From NCBI GenBank assembly GCA_036939975.1, contig JALLPB010000618.1, positions 1 to 14,093 of the forward strand: a stretch of DNA of 14,093 nucleotides, read 5' to 3'. Of this stretch, positions 1 through 9,367 are shown in pieces. The DNA is from Cyclostephanos tholiformis (taxonomy: Eukaryota; Bacillariophyta; Thalassiosirophyceae; Thalassiosirales; Thalassiosiraceae). The position numbers and the translations under genes are program-made. The notes beneath the pieces were generated by a model. That model was not told where the DNA came from. It made no database searches and saw nothing but the letters and a program-made list of their open reading frames with translations. The first letter of the stretch is position 1, and every line of letters begins with the position of its first letter.

Positions 1-36
1 ACGGAGGGATAGTTTTTTGTTCCCGCCAGAAGGCAA

Positions 37-55
37 ATAGGGGTTAAGCTGTTAA
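37..55 (+). repeat. 19-base inverted repeat, left copy
   Basis: ATAGGGGTTAAGCTGTTAA is the exact reverse complement of 13984-14002. On the minus strand it lies in the transposase relic and encodes Asn-Ser-Leu-Thr-Pro. Flanks on either side do not match the right copy. Confidence 0.7.
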
Positions 56-2169
56 ACAAGATATCAAGCATGTTAGTGTCAGCTGAGAGGGGAGGATCAG
101 AGGGTTCATCATCTAGTAGGTCAATGACTTCGTCAGGTATTATGGCCACTGAAACACTCATAACAGCTTCATTAAGAATGTCAGATTTTAGCTGCATGTT
201 GATGACAGAGGAGGTGCGAACAATATTAATAGCACTGGGTGAGACTTGCCAAGATAGTAGATATAAACTTTGCAGTAGCAATCATCAACATACCTGACTG
301 AAATTGACTTCTTCCATTATCTTTTTAAGACAGTGTTGTGTTTGAGGGTTGAGAAAAGCAGCCTTAAAAAATAAGGGTGAAGAGAAATGTAACTATTACC
401 ATGCCCAACAAGAGTCTCTCTCTCGTATCTTAATTTTCCTGCAGTGGTTGGATGGTATTGCTGATCAAAGTCATTCAACAAAATCCTTGTCAACTGTCTC
501 ACAGCCTCCTTGATTGCCTGCAAAAAAGATTGATGAATGGAATAAATTGCCGATGGAACAAGGGAGCCGGTGATGTACTCCTCTCCCTCAAGAATATGCT
601 GCCAAAACCCATTGTTGTGAGGGTCACTTCAATCTGGTAGCAAATCTTCTACTCATGGGTTGTGATATTCACAGCTTTGGCCTTGTCAGGATTGTTGACA
701 ATGTCATGACTGATTGCCTCTCTCAGGAACTGTAGCCTCTTCAGCATGCAAAATGTTGACCACCATCTGGTCTTTACATCTTGAAGAATATATTTGGTTC
801 ACCTGCTATACTTTGCCAACAAAGACTCTTTTTGCTGATCCTTCAACTTTTTAGTCACCTGGGTCAACTTGTTGACAAAGTATTGGACAATTTTGCAAGC
901 TTTCTTCATAGCTTTTTTCACTGCTGGTATATCTGAAGCTACACAAAATGAAAATGATCCAAACTGATAATATTAGATGAAACAACAAATGTAATGGTAG
1001 ACGAGCACTTCATTTTGCCTCATGCTCAAAAGCCAGCTTGGTAACCAGATGTAGAATGCAGTACCCAGGTTCTTTTCCATAGTCACGTAGATACTTTCCT
1101 AACTTCCTCATATTTCCTGTTGTATCTGTGATGCCAATTGTGTCAAAAACAATCATGTCTTCACCCGTGCCCTGAAATTTCTGAAGGACTGCAACAATAT
1201 CTTCATAAATTATCTCACTGGTGATCAACCTCTTCAAAAACTTTGAAATCAAGAACTGCAGACCTTAAGATCCAAGTTTTCATATCATTCCAATGTGCTG
1301 TGTTGCTTTGTCAGAACTTATCCAGTAATTGGTCATCCAAGCAATGCAATGATTTTGAATCTCCCTTTTTGTTGCCCCCATTGCATAGTCACCCATCTCA
1401 ATCACCACATCCCTGACTTGCTTATCCCAGAGATTGACAATTTTATCAGATTCATGATTCAAAGGAATAAACAATTGGAGGAATGAAGGTTGTTCAAAGG
1501 TTCAAAATGAAATGCCCTCCTGAATAGCAAGTTTGGCAGCAGCTGTGCAGTAGACCAGCTTGGCACATTTGGCTGTTAGCTTGGGGGTGAATCCTGGCAT
1601 ATTCTTGATGGATGTGGGGAGAGTTTTTGATGTTGATTGTGGATTTGCCTTATTATATTTACTGGAGATGTCATTATATTCTTCCAGATAGTCTAATATA
1701 TCTTGTGAGCATGTAGGTTGCTCGTTGACAGGACGTATTAAGAGTAAAGTGTTGGATGCTTGCTTGGGACAAATTTCTGAAAGCCCTCCCACCATACGGA
1801 ATGCTTTTTGCCAAGAATGGTTGTGGTGAAATATTTCTTGGGCACATGTTTGACTCCCATCTCTCTGTCCTTGGTAGCACTTGCCTGGTGCCAAAGTAAT
1901 GAATTGTTCATATTGACCGCACTAACTTTCAATTATTTCACCTGAGCAGCCAAGTTGGCATTGGAGATCTTTTCTTCTTGCTTGTTTTGTTACCAAGGGT
2001 AAAAGTACTCTTGCACTTGTGAGAATCCAAACCACATAATAGATAGGCTGCTTCTGGTTGTGTGTCCTGTTGCTTGATAATAGCACCCTTGTGCTTGGAA
2101 CCTCCCTGTAGGATGACTGCTTCAGGTTGTGTGTTGAGACACTCTTCCACTTCAGACAAATCATTATCT

Positions 2170-2297
2170 GACATGCCATGATTGATGTTGTGAGCAGAAA
2201 GGGAAGGATTGGACATGCCATTGATGCTGGCAGAATTGGAAGGATTGGAAATGCCTTCAATGGTGACAGTGAAGGAAAGGGAAGGACTGGGTGAGCC
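2170..2297 (-). repeat. Short tandem repeat inside the transposase N-terminal region
   Basis: About three and a half diverged copies begin at 2170, 2212, 2248 and about 2290 (spacings 42, 36 and 42), each starting near GACATGCC or GAAATGCC on the plus strand and ending in a GGAAGGATTG-like string. The spacings are multiples of three. On the minus strand they encode repeated Ser-Asn-Pro-Ser and Gly-Met-Ser blocks, which fits expansion while the frame was still coding. Confidence 0.6.
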
Positions 2298-2599
2298 ATT
2301 GAAGGGGGTAGTATGATCTGGTGAATCCTTTTCCAGAAAAGGCATTTTGATGATGAATGGATGATAAAAGATGGAGAGGGGGTGGATGAATGAATGAAAA
2401 ATATTGTGAGTTGATTGTACTGTATGGGTGTGTGTGCTCCCTCCAAGATCTGGCCAAGATCAGGACATCTTCATTGGTCAAGATTAGGACTTTGCTACCT
2501 ACAGCGGTGCAGCCCACTTGATCTGCCACCCTCGATTGTCCCACCAATTGTCTCACTTTGTTTGCTGCGATTGCAATCGTCATCATTGTCAGGACACTG

Positions 2600-2830
2600 T
2601 CCCCACTGTACTTGCTCCTCTCTTCTTGCTCTCTCTCTCCTTTTTTGTCTTCTCTCTCTTGCTCTCTCATTTTGGGGGTGTGGGAGTGTGGGGGTGAGCT
2701 GTGAGACAAGGGGGGGGATCAGTGATGGTGTCCAGAGGGTGAGTTAGGTCTAAGAGTAGCGCCTCATGGTCACAGGCATCCTCTCTTCTCTCATGCTCTT
2801 TCTCACTCCTTTTTTGTTTTCTGGCAGGGG
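2600..2830. repeat. Pyrimidine-rich tracts followed by G-runs, partly duplicated
   Basis: Two C/T-rich tracts (about 2608-2673 and 2780-2821) share the string CTCCTTTTTTGT followed by TTCT at similar relative places. Each is followed by G-rich DNA, GGGGGTGTGGGAGTGTGGGGG after the first and GGGGTGGGGGAGG after the second. This suggests a local duplication of a low-complexity block. Long strand-asymmetric pyrimidine tracts can adopt triplex structure, but no function is implied. No gene is supported from 2346 to 2995. Confidence 0.5.
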
Positions 2831-2994
2831 TGGGGGAGGAAATGAAGTTGGCCTTTCATTGCCAATAGGTGTGGTCTGATGCTGCATTACACTATTTGGA
2901 TTTATCAACCTTTTAATTTCATGTTTTGCCCCTCAGCTATATTAGTTACTCTCAGATACTATGAGTTTTAATAGAGTAATTCGGCCTTCTATTG

Positions 2995-4125
2995 TTACTC
3001 GAATTGGATAACTTTTTGAGTGGTCCCTGCCAACAATCCGATAATAATATCAACAATAGAACAATGCAAGCAATGTGCCTTGCTCATCCTGGCAATATAT
3101 TGCAATGCAAGGAGGAGGATATCAGCAGCAACACAAGAAGAGGAAGGCCATGGCCATTTCCCTGCTGACGATGTGTCGGCCGTTGAATTGGAGGCAGTGG
3201 CATGAACACGATGCAAATAAGACTGCTGCTGCCATGATGGAAGAAAATGATGATAACATACTAAAGCGGGGGACAAGCCATGTACAACGTACAGGGGGGG
3301 AGAGGGACAACAATGTCAAGAACAACAAGAATGTGCTGGTCCTAGCAAAAGAGGCGGCCACGACCCTAATCATGGGGGGGGAACATGGCGGCATCAACCC
3401 TGGATCAGATGGTGTTGTTGTTGATGGCACTGCATTCAAGGCAGTCATGGTGGGCGTAGTAGTTGGGGAGGTGGGGGATAGGACAATGAGGAGAGGAGCA
3501 CCTTGGACCATTGTGACTGCAGGTTTTGTTGATGGTATACATGGCCAAGATGTGGGGTGAGAGGTTGATCATTAATCATTGTCATCTTCTTTATTGTCGT
3601 CATTATTGTTTGACTTCAAATTTTGTCATCTGTCGGGCCCATTGTCATCATCATCATTGTCAAGCATATGCACCTTTGTTTCCAGGGTGCCAACATCAAT
3701 GGACTCATGCGAGATGTCAATTGTGCCACGAAATTTCATTGATTGGTATTATGATGTGGGGTCGGGTGGGGAGGGTTGGGGGGTCATGTTGTGGGTGGAG
3801 GCATCCTTGCCCATCATGGAGGTGGCAGGGGAGGAGGGAGACATAGCAATGATTACCATGGCAACAACTATGACAGGTCGACCATGGTTGCATTGAGAGA
3901 CAGTTGCAAACCAATGGGAGTGAACAATAATGTAAAAAATGTAGTGTAAATTAATGAAAGAGAGTTGAGCACAATTAAGTCCACAACAATCACTTAAATT
4001 CAGTGCAAAGAAGGAGGGCAACCCTCAACAATAATAGCCTATACTTTCTAGCTAGAACCTTGTCCAGAAATTTTCCAACTCTTCTAATGTGTGGATCCAG
4101 CACACATTTTGTTTTCTTTGTTTGT
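2995..4125. other. Intergenic stretch with no supported gene
   Basis: Open frames on both strands reach up to 161 codons (for example 3075-3560 plus), but their products are low in complexity (Gly/Val/Met/Asn runs), overlap one another on opposite strands and show no domain I recognise. The DNA is rich in GTTGTTG-, CATCATCATTG- and GGGG-type strings. I read this as non-coding or old mobile-element debris. It contains the G-quadruplex candidate listed separately. Confidence 0.5.
3758..3783 (+). other. G-quadruplex candidate
   Basis: Five G-runs of 3-6 bases are separated by loops of only 1-2 bases: G4 (3758-3761), G3 (3764-3766), G4 (3768-3771), G3 (3773-3775) and G6 (3778-3783). This satisfies the usual four-run, short-loop rule with one run spare. 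Quadruplex formation is inferred from sequence only, and no adjacent gene is evident. Confidence 0.6.
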
Positions 4126-4632
4126 CCCAAATGCATATTGTTTTGTCGAAAATCACCAAATGCATGTTGTTATGCTCATGAAATTTATGCTTACTAAATG
4201 CATGCTGTCAATAAGATATTTTCCAAATGCATATGGGTATCCTTGCCGACACGAAACCCATGTGCATTTGGTCAACAGAACAATTCCCAAATGCATACTG
4301 TCAATGCCATATCTCCCAAATGCATATGGGTGTCATTGCTGACACAGAGCCTCCAAATGCATTTGGGCAATTCATATTCCCAAATGCATATTGACTTTAT
4401 GTACACAGGATACCCAAATGCTAATGGTCAAGCTGTATTCACCAAATGCATATGGGCAAAAACGCCAGTCACAAACCATGCATTTGAATGTTGAATGCAT
4501 ATGGGGAAGACTTAAATGAGCTCCAAATGCATAATTTTGCATTTGGGGTAACTGAATGCATTTTGGCAGTACTCGCTAAAAAATCGCATGTGGCGAATCC
4601 CAAATGCATTTGAATTTCGAATGCATTTGGGG
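4126..4632. repeat. Cluster of 18 palindromic CCAAATGCATTTGG-type elements
   Basis: Copies begin near 4126, 4156, 4194, 4223, 4262, 4286, 4315, 4353, 4379, 4413, 4442, 4476, 4493, 4523, 4538, 4554, 4599 and 4619. The copy at 4353-4366 is a perfect 14-base palindrome; the others vary mainly in the second half (ATATGGG, ATTTGGG, ATATTG). Spacing is irregular, 14-47 bases. Two neighbouring pairs form longer stems: 4523-4531 with 4538-4546 (nine paired bases, six-base loop), and 4599-4610 with 4620-4631 (twelve paired bases, nine-base loop). The block at 4194-4271 recurs 93 bases later at 4287-4366, including the intervening TTGC and GACAC strings, so the array grew partly by segmental duplication. 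It ends about 340 bases beyond the stop of the sorting-nexin gene. Function unknown. Confidence 0.85.
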
Positions 4633-4970
4633 ATGAACAGATGAATATGAAAAAGACTTGGATGCACACACCCTCAAGTGTCTGTCTTCTGAGGAAAAAC
4701 CATGGTCAGTGGCTGGTTGCTGTCAAGCACTTTGTCCGTAAAATGCCACAGTGTCAACCTGCAAACGGATCAACCCTTGGGCTTTAGGAACTTTGCCAAC
4801 AGCAAATTATCTGGTCATTTTTTCATCCTTTGTTTCCATGCCAGAATCTTTGTGAAACTGCCCCCTGGATGAACCACACGGTCCAAGTCCCGCAAACAAG
4901 ATTTGATGGATTCAAATAGAATTATATAATAGTATGACGATTTTATGGTATCGTATGACTCAAACAAAGA
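4633..4970. other. Region between palindrome array and PX gene; probable 3' UTR and spacer
   Basis: No open frame or domain is supported. The part next to 4971 should hold the 3' UTR of the minus-strand PX gene. A/T-rich DNA with two GTATGAC copies at about 4932 and 4953 is the only local pattern seen. Confidence 0.5.
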
Positions 4971-7900
4971 TCAATGAACAGCTTGATTTAAGGCTGCATT
5001 GATATCTTCCCTCTGAATAGATAGCTCAACCTCTTGAACGACCTCACCAAGTGCTTTGACTTCCTCAATTGCAACAGACTCCTCGTCTAGTTGTCGATGG
5101 ATTATATAGAGTGACAATAGAATTTGCCATGAAAAAAAATGGATACAACGATAGAATCATAAAAAATACTCCACATGAACTCACGCTTTGCCCAGAGCCT
5201 CATGACTGCAATGATGTGTTCTGTTGATACCTCTTGTGCCCTTCCAAATCGCCGATTAGCTAATCTGTGCAAATCAGATTTTAGTATTTTACTTGCTAAG
5301 TGCTCCTCTTTTCGTTTGAGAACAGTCGTGTGAGACACCTGTGGCAGAGAATCTAATTTGACTTTAAGTTCTTGCACAAGTTTGGGGATTCTTTTTTTTG
5401 TCGCTACATTGATTGCGGTTGAAATATCAGTTCGCTTTTCCCATGCTTTGTCAAGAGAATCAAAGAAATGTGAGTCTAAAAAAGCTCTCATAGTTCCAAA
5501 GAATTTTGATTGATTGACCTCACCTGAAAGAGCTTTTGATCTAGCTCTGCTGCAATGTTTTTCCAGCTGTATTCCAACGCAGTGCATGTATACAAAACTT
5601 TCGATGCCTTCTAAACGGTGTTCATAGTTCTTGAGTAATTTTACTATACGAGATATGAGGATGCTTGCTTGATTGTCCCGTTTTTTTAGATATTGTCGTG
5701 CGGCCTCACCGCAATTCTGACGCTGTTGATCCTGATCCGAAAGCGGTGACAAAAACAGTGAGATTGTTATTTCATTAAAAAGAAAAAAACATTCATCTGA
5801 CACGTACAGGTTGATGAAAGCTGGTACTATGACCAAGCCAACCACCGCGGTCAGTCACATCAATGCCAGCGCTTGCTAAAATCTGTGTATTGGGACCATT
5901 TGATTTTATGTCATCGTGGATAACTTTCCCACTAAACACAGTAGAAATAGCTGCCCAAAACTCTCTCCTTGATCTACTGATCTGAACGGAATTCGCAGAA
6001 CTTAGTGAATATGATGCTTCGAGGGCCTTTGCTGATTCGAGACAACTGGCCACGTTTTCTCTAAGAGAAATGGCGAATTTCCTAACATGACGAAGTTCCC
6101 GGGATGTTTCATCAATTGTAACTTCTGCATCTTCAACCCCCGCAGCTTCCATTAATGCTAAAGCAGCCATTGCATTCCATCTGCCCAATTGCTCAGTGGC
6201 GATCTGAATTGCATTTTCACGTCTAGCTTGTTGATCAGGATCCTCGTCACAAACTGAAGATCCAAGATCAAGAATACGCTTCACCAATTCAATTTCATCT
6301 TCATTGTCTTTTTTCTCGTCTACGTCATACTTTCTATCTTTAATCGCAGCCGCAGCATCATCATCAATGCTCAGTTTGAGCCCAAGAGTGGTTGCTGCGG
6401 TATGAATATTTAGCGCCTGCTTTGCCTCTGTTTTCAAATACCACCACGCCATTCTGGCGTTTCTGAGTGGACTTGCTCTACATAGCTGGGTAATTGAGCT
6501 GCGGAGAATATGTTCATTCTGCAAAACCCGCGATTTTAATGCTTTCGTTTGCGCGGTATCATGAGAGTCCAAATTCATTGATTCATCATCTGGATTACGG
6601 TCTGACTCCGAGGCTACTGAACCACCCCCATACAGTTTTTTTCTCCACTGGTCCAATGAAGAAGATAGCCAATCGGTGTTTCCAGTGTGCGGAGAACTGC
6701 TGAGAGCTTGTTTATGATTGGAATTGATAGAGTGCATTTCATCGAATTGGCGCAAATGATTCATTGCCTCATAGTGTTCTCGAAACGCTGGAATCGTAGA
6801 ATTGAGATCTGTATAATATGCTTTTAGCATATTTTGAAGTATTCGCAAGCTGGGATTCGAACGATCTATCTTTCCCCGTGCAAGTAGTCGCAGCGCTTCG
6901 TCAATTGAGCTTTTCCTCAGCTTTCGGAAGGGTTGGTTCTTTTTACTACATTTGATTTGGTCACCAATATGAGCTTGCTCGAGATCTTTTTCCACCGAAA
7001 ATAAGTTGGACAAAGAAATTGCCATGCGTTTCCAGCGCTGTCCAACGATATTTTCGTCCTTAATTAGCAAATGAATCTTTGACATTGCCATAGAGATAGA
7101 CCTGAGATAGGACGCAATCAGATCTCTCTCTGATTCCAATATTGTGGAGTGAGGTAAAGTAATTTGAGATGATGATTGGAGCCAAGCAGAATCAGCTATT
7201 GCCACTGACATGTATTGATCGGAGTTGCAATGTTCCATCCCGAGCACCCCCGTAGTACCCGACGAGCACATCTTAGCTATTGACATTTGTCTAATTGCGT
7301 CTTGCGCTTTTTCCTCCCTGTTCCCTCCACACGCAGGGTGCATGCTAAAAAAACACTCGAACGGATTTTCTATTATATCCTCGAGAAGTGATTTACCGTG
7401 GCATTTATCTTTCCACGAGAATAAATATAATGGTGATCCGAGGCTGGAAGCTCGCTGATTATTACCCAGCGACCGCACGCATCCATTCGGCGCTTCTGAA
7501 TTTCGATACAAGAATGTTTCCATCGCTTCTGACTGCACCACGTCCTCGTAGTTGTGCAATAATATTTCTCCATTACCCCTCACCCCATTAATGATGTCGC
7601 TCAGCCAATTGGAAAGCGTATTCTCATTAACTATTTCGTTGCGCTCCATTTTTTCCTCAAGGAACTTGAATGATTGAATTACAGCATAAGCCCCATTTTC
7701 TCCTACTACCGAATCTAAAGCCAATCCTTTGCTCGTTGTAACGGTTGAGAGTGACTGAGAAGCCATGGTCTCATCATCATCCTCCGCGGCTAATTCCTCC
7801 GACGACGTCTCAAAATAAAGCACAAGTGAAAGTATAGGAACGATCAGTGCACCGTTATACTCAGCACGAAGCGCCTGTTCCAACCACACAAAATCTTGCA

Positions 7901-9094
7901 ACGAACGGCGAGTTGATATTGAATCTAACGATAGATGTGGGGGAAACTCGGACCCCGCCGATTCGTCATCGATGCCTGCACTAGAGATGGGGTGCCTGGA
8001 TATAATGATTTTGTATTTGAACCTTCTTTCATCGTTGTCCCATCGCGGTTTGCCGACGTTGACATACCATTTCTGTCGATATGTTTGTGGTGGATAATTG
8101 CGTCCAAACTGACGCGAGAGGGCCGCTCGTACTACATTGTCCGAGAGCTTCCCTCGCATTGTATCTTCGGGTTGGGAACTTAGCATAGGGTGGGCCTTAA
8201 CGTGAAAAAAAGTGAGATTTGTGCGTTTTATAAATTGACGAGGGGGCGCGAATGGAAAAGGGGGGGAGAGAAATAAAAATCGCATCCACTTACTGTTCCA
8301 GGACGTAGCGACGGCAGATTATCTAAGGATTGAATGTATTTTTCTGAATTCATCGCGCTTGATTCATTCGATTGCATGCTCCATCCACTCCTCATCATAG
8401 GAACGGCATTGGCAGTGCCTCTGACATGTTCCCCCCCATTCGCGATTAATGGCGGAGGCTGTTTGCCCTGAGCAGGTGCAAATGTCGATGGCGACGCCGA
8501 TCCCACCGGAACCACCCTCTGGGGAGCGGTTGGCAATTTCTTGGCAACGTTGCTGCTGTCCCAATCGCTTGCATCCACCAGGGGGGGAGGCTTGGCGGGA
8601 TTACTCCTGGACGACAAGTGCCGTCGAATGTTACTATAGTCGTCCCTGGTTTCCGGATTTTTAGTGTTGGGTTGAGTCGACGCCCCCGGCTGCGGAGGGG
8701 GGCGAACCCCCGCTCCCGCGGTCTCCTTCGTCGAGAACGCGTTATACTTCGAAGGGGGCGATCGCTTCTGTGTCGCCCGAGGTGGGACGGGCGCCGACTC
8801 CGGAACGTCATTTCGTTGAATCGTAATTTGAGTCCGAGGATTACTCGCGGGGTCGATTTTCGTCGAACCATTCGTCGAGGATTTATTCTTCATCCCCTCC
8901 ACGGCAGATGATGAGCCATTCCTGCCCTTCTCTAACGCGTACTTTTTCTTCCGCATGCCTAATATTCGACCTCCCCCGCCCTTCGAATGTTCTGCACTCG
9001 ACGAGGAACTTATGACATCGGGACCCTTCAGGGGGGCGACCATGTCATCGTCCGATCTCGCCTTGGAGAATTTTGCCTTGTTGCGACGAAACAT
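4971..9094 (-). CDS. PX-domain sorting-nexin-like protein, four exons, 1283 residues
   Basis: Exons on the minus strand are 9094-8294, 8195-5808, 5731-5185 and 5086-4971, totalling 3852 coding bases with phase kept at every junction. Residues 1-267 (exon 1) are a basic, Ser/Pro-rich and probably disordered region starting MFRRNKAKF, with proline clusters. Residues about 309-498 match a phox-homology (PX) domain: a WYVNV strand, an RFKYKIIISRHP strand, the RRSLQDFVWLEQAL core (Arg363/Arg364 where PX domains bind the lipid phosphate), an AEYNGALIVPILS loop, then FKFLEEKMERN and a second helix. PX domains bind phosphoinositides, often PI3P, on endosomes. An acidic Ser/Thr-rich insert (about 392-436) interrupts the domain. 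The rest is largely helical and charged and ends in an Arg/Lys/Glu-rich helical stretch (about 1064-1283) that could be a BAR-like dimerisation region. The likely role, endosomal sorting or membrane remodelling, is inferred from the family. The last exon was found by continuing a coding-like frame to a stop. The gene diverges from the hydroxylase gene at 9368. Confidence 0.85.
5087..5184 (-). other. Intron 3 of the PX gene (98 bases, phase 1)
   Basis: The donor GTGAGT follows Leu-Trp-Ala-Lys plus one base, and the acceptor is CAACTAG before ACGAGGAG. Joining gives the codon CAC (His1246) and then a 37-residue acidic helical tail to the TGA at 4973-4971. Without splicing the frame runs into a hydrophobic, non-coding-like tail ending at 5102. 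Confidence 0.75.
5732..5807 (-). other. Intron 2 of the PX gene (76 bases, phase 0), with tandem acceptors
   Basis: The donor GTACGT follows His-Gln-Pro. Retention would end the protein four codons later. The acceptor chosen is GGATCAG before GATCAACAG. Two further CAG triplets follow in the same phase (after 9 and 15 bases), so alternative acceptors would only remove three or five residues. Confidence 0.75.
8196..8293 (-). other. Intron 1 of the PX gene (98 bases, phase 0)
   Basis: The donor is GTAAGT directly after Pro-Gly-Thr, and the acceptor is a pyrimidine-rich stretch ending TTAAG before GCC. Two later AG sites (in CTAAGT and CCCGAAG) would shift the frame, so this acceptor is the one that keeps the PX frame. 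Confidence 0.8.
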
Positions 9095-9367
9095 ATCTGG
9101 AAATGGATTTTAGAGCATTCGATGTTTCAATACACCATAGGAGATGATCGCACAACATATCTCGGCCAACGTTTTGACGGCAGGGGATGTTATGGGCGAT
9201 CGAGGCGGCCGGGCGGCCCGAATTTGTTTTACGTATTGTACGTACCATACTCCTACTTTCCACCAAAACTCAGGTTTGTTGGTGCAGGCCATTCATCTCT
9301 GAGCAATCAAGCACCCTATTATTTATGCTTCTAACTGCTTTCGACATCGCATTTTCATCTTCCCGCT
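9095..9367. promoter_or_regulatory. Shared divergent promoter region of the PX and hydroxylase genes
   Basis: This 273-base spacer separates two head-to-head start codons, so it should contain both promoters and 5' UTRs. It holds TACGTATTGTACGTA (9230-9244), two TACGTA palindromes three bases apart with the ACGT core typical of bZIP sites, and a GC-rich inverted repeat CGGGCGGCCCG (9210-9220). No TATA box is convincing. Assignment as regulatory rests on position and symmetry, not on any known motif match in this organism. Confidence 0.45.

Larger units (their letters stand above)
1..2345 (-). pseudogene. Decayed hAT-superfamily transposase, truncated by the left window edge
   Basis: The minus strand carries pieces of a hAT transposase in changing frames. 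Going downstream: a Ser/Asn-rich N-terminal part from the Met at 2345; a segment reading KKHSVWWEGFQKF near 1770-1810; ITDTTGNM followed by a Gly-Tyr-Cys-Ile-Leu-His-Leu segment (about 1015-1135), the usual nucleoside-Asp-Asn-Met and CxxH region; LQDVKTRWWSTFCMLKRL (about 730-785), a hallmark of the family; LEGEEYITGSLVP (about 555-600, in another frame); then LLNDFDQQYHP, GK and HPYF (about 370-480). Stops interrupt the frame near 1265, 822 and 650. Frameshifts occur near 610 and 325, and after 290 the readable frame changes again through to base 37. This cannot encode a working enzyme as it stands. The C-terminal dimerisation region would lie left of the window. Family assignment rests on motif recall; confidence is high for hAT-like and low for subfamily. 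No terminal inverted repeat or 8-base target duplication was found. Confidence 0.8.

Noticed and set aside
278..292. GTATGT after the SQ codons of the transposase relic as a splice donor
   Set aside because: No convincing acceptor restores a family-like frame, and the rest of the copy is already broken, so a frameshift is the simpler reading.
2257..2709. 150-codon minus-strand open frame
   Set aside because: The product is low in complexity at its start (Arg/Glu repeat from the CT-rich tract), overlaps the transposase relic in another frame and shows no domain.
2826..2840. CAGGGGTGGGGGAGG as a hAT terminal inverted repeat
   Set aside because: Its orientation is wrong for the right end of the minus-strand element, no partner end or 8-base duplication was found, and the string fits the local G-rich bias.
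3075..3560. 161-codon plus-strand open frame
   Set aside because: Gly/Val/Met-rich low-complexity product, opposed by a 129-codon frame on the other strand, with no recognisable domain or clear coding bias.
4126..4632. CRISPR-like appearance of regularly recurring palindromic repeats
   Set aside because: Repeats are only 10-16 bases and degenerate, spacing varies from 14 to 47, some spacers are duplicated with the repeats, there are no cas genes, and the setting is eukaryotic.
6840..6870. TTCGAATCC string on the minus strand resembling a tRNA T-loop
   Set aside because: It lies inside the coding frame of the PX gene and no acceptor, D or anticodon stems can be placed around it.
8446..8911. 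Long open frames on both strands over PX exon 1
   Set aside because: They are shadows of the Pro/Ser/Arg-rich exon in other frames; only the frame starting at 9094 joins through a good donor to the PX domain.
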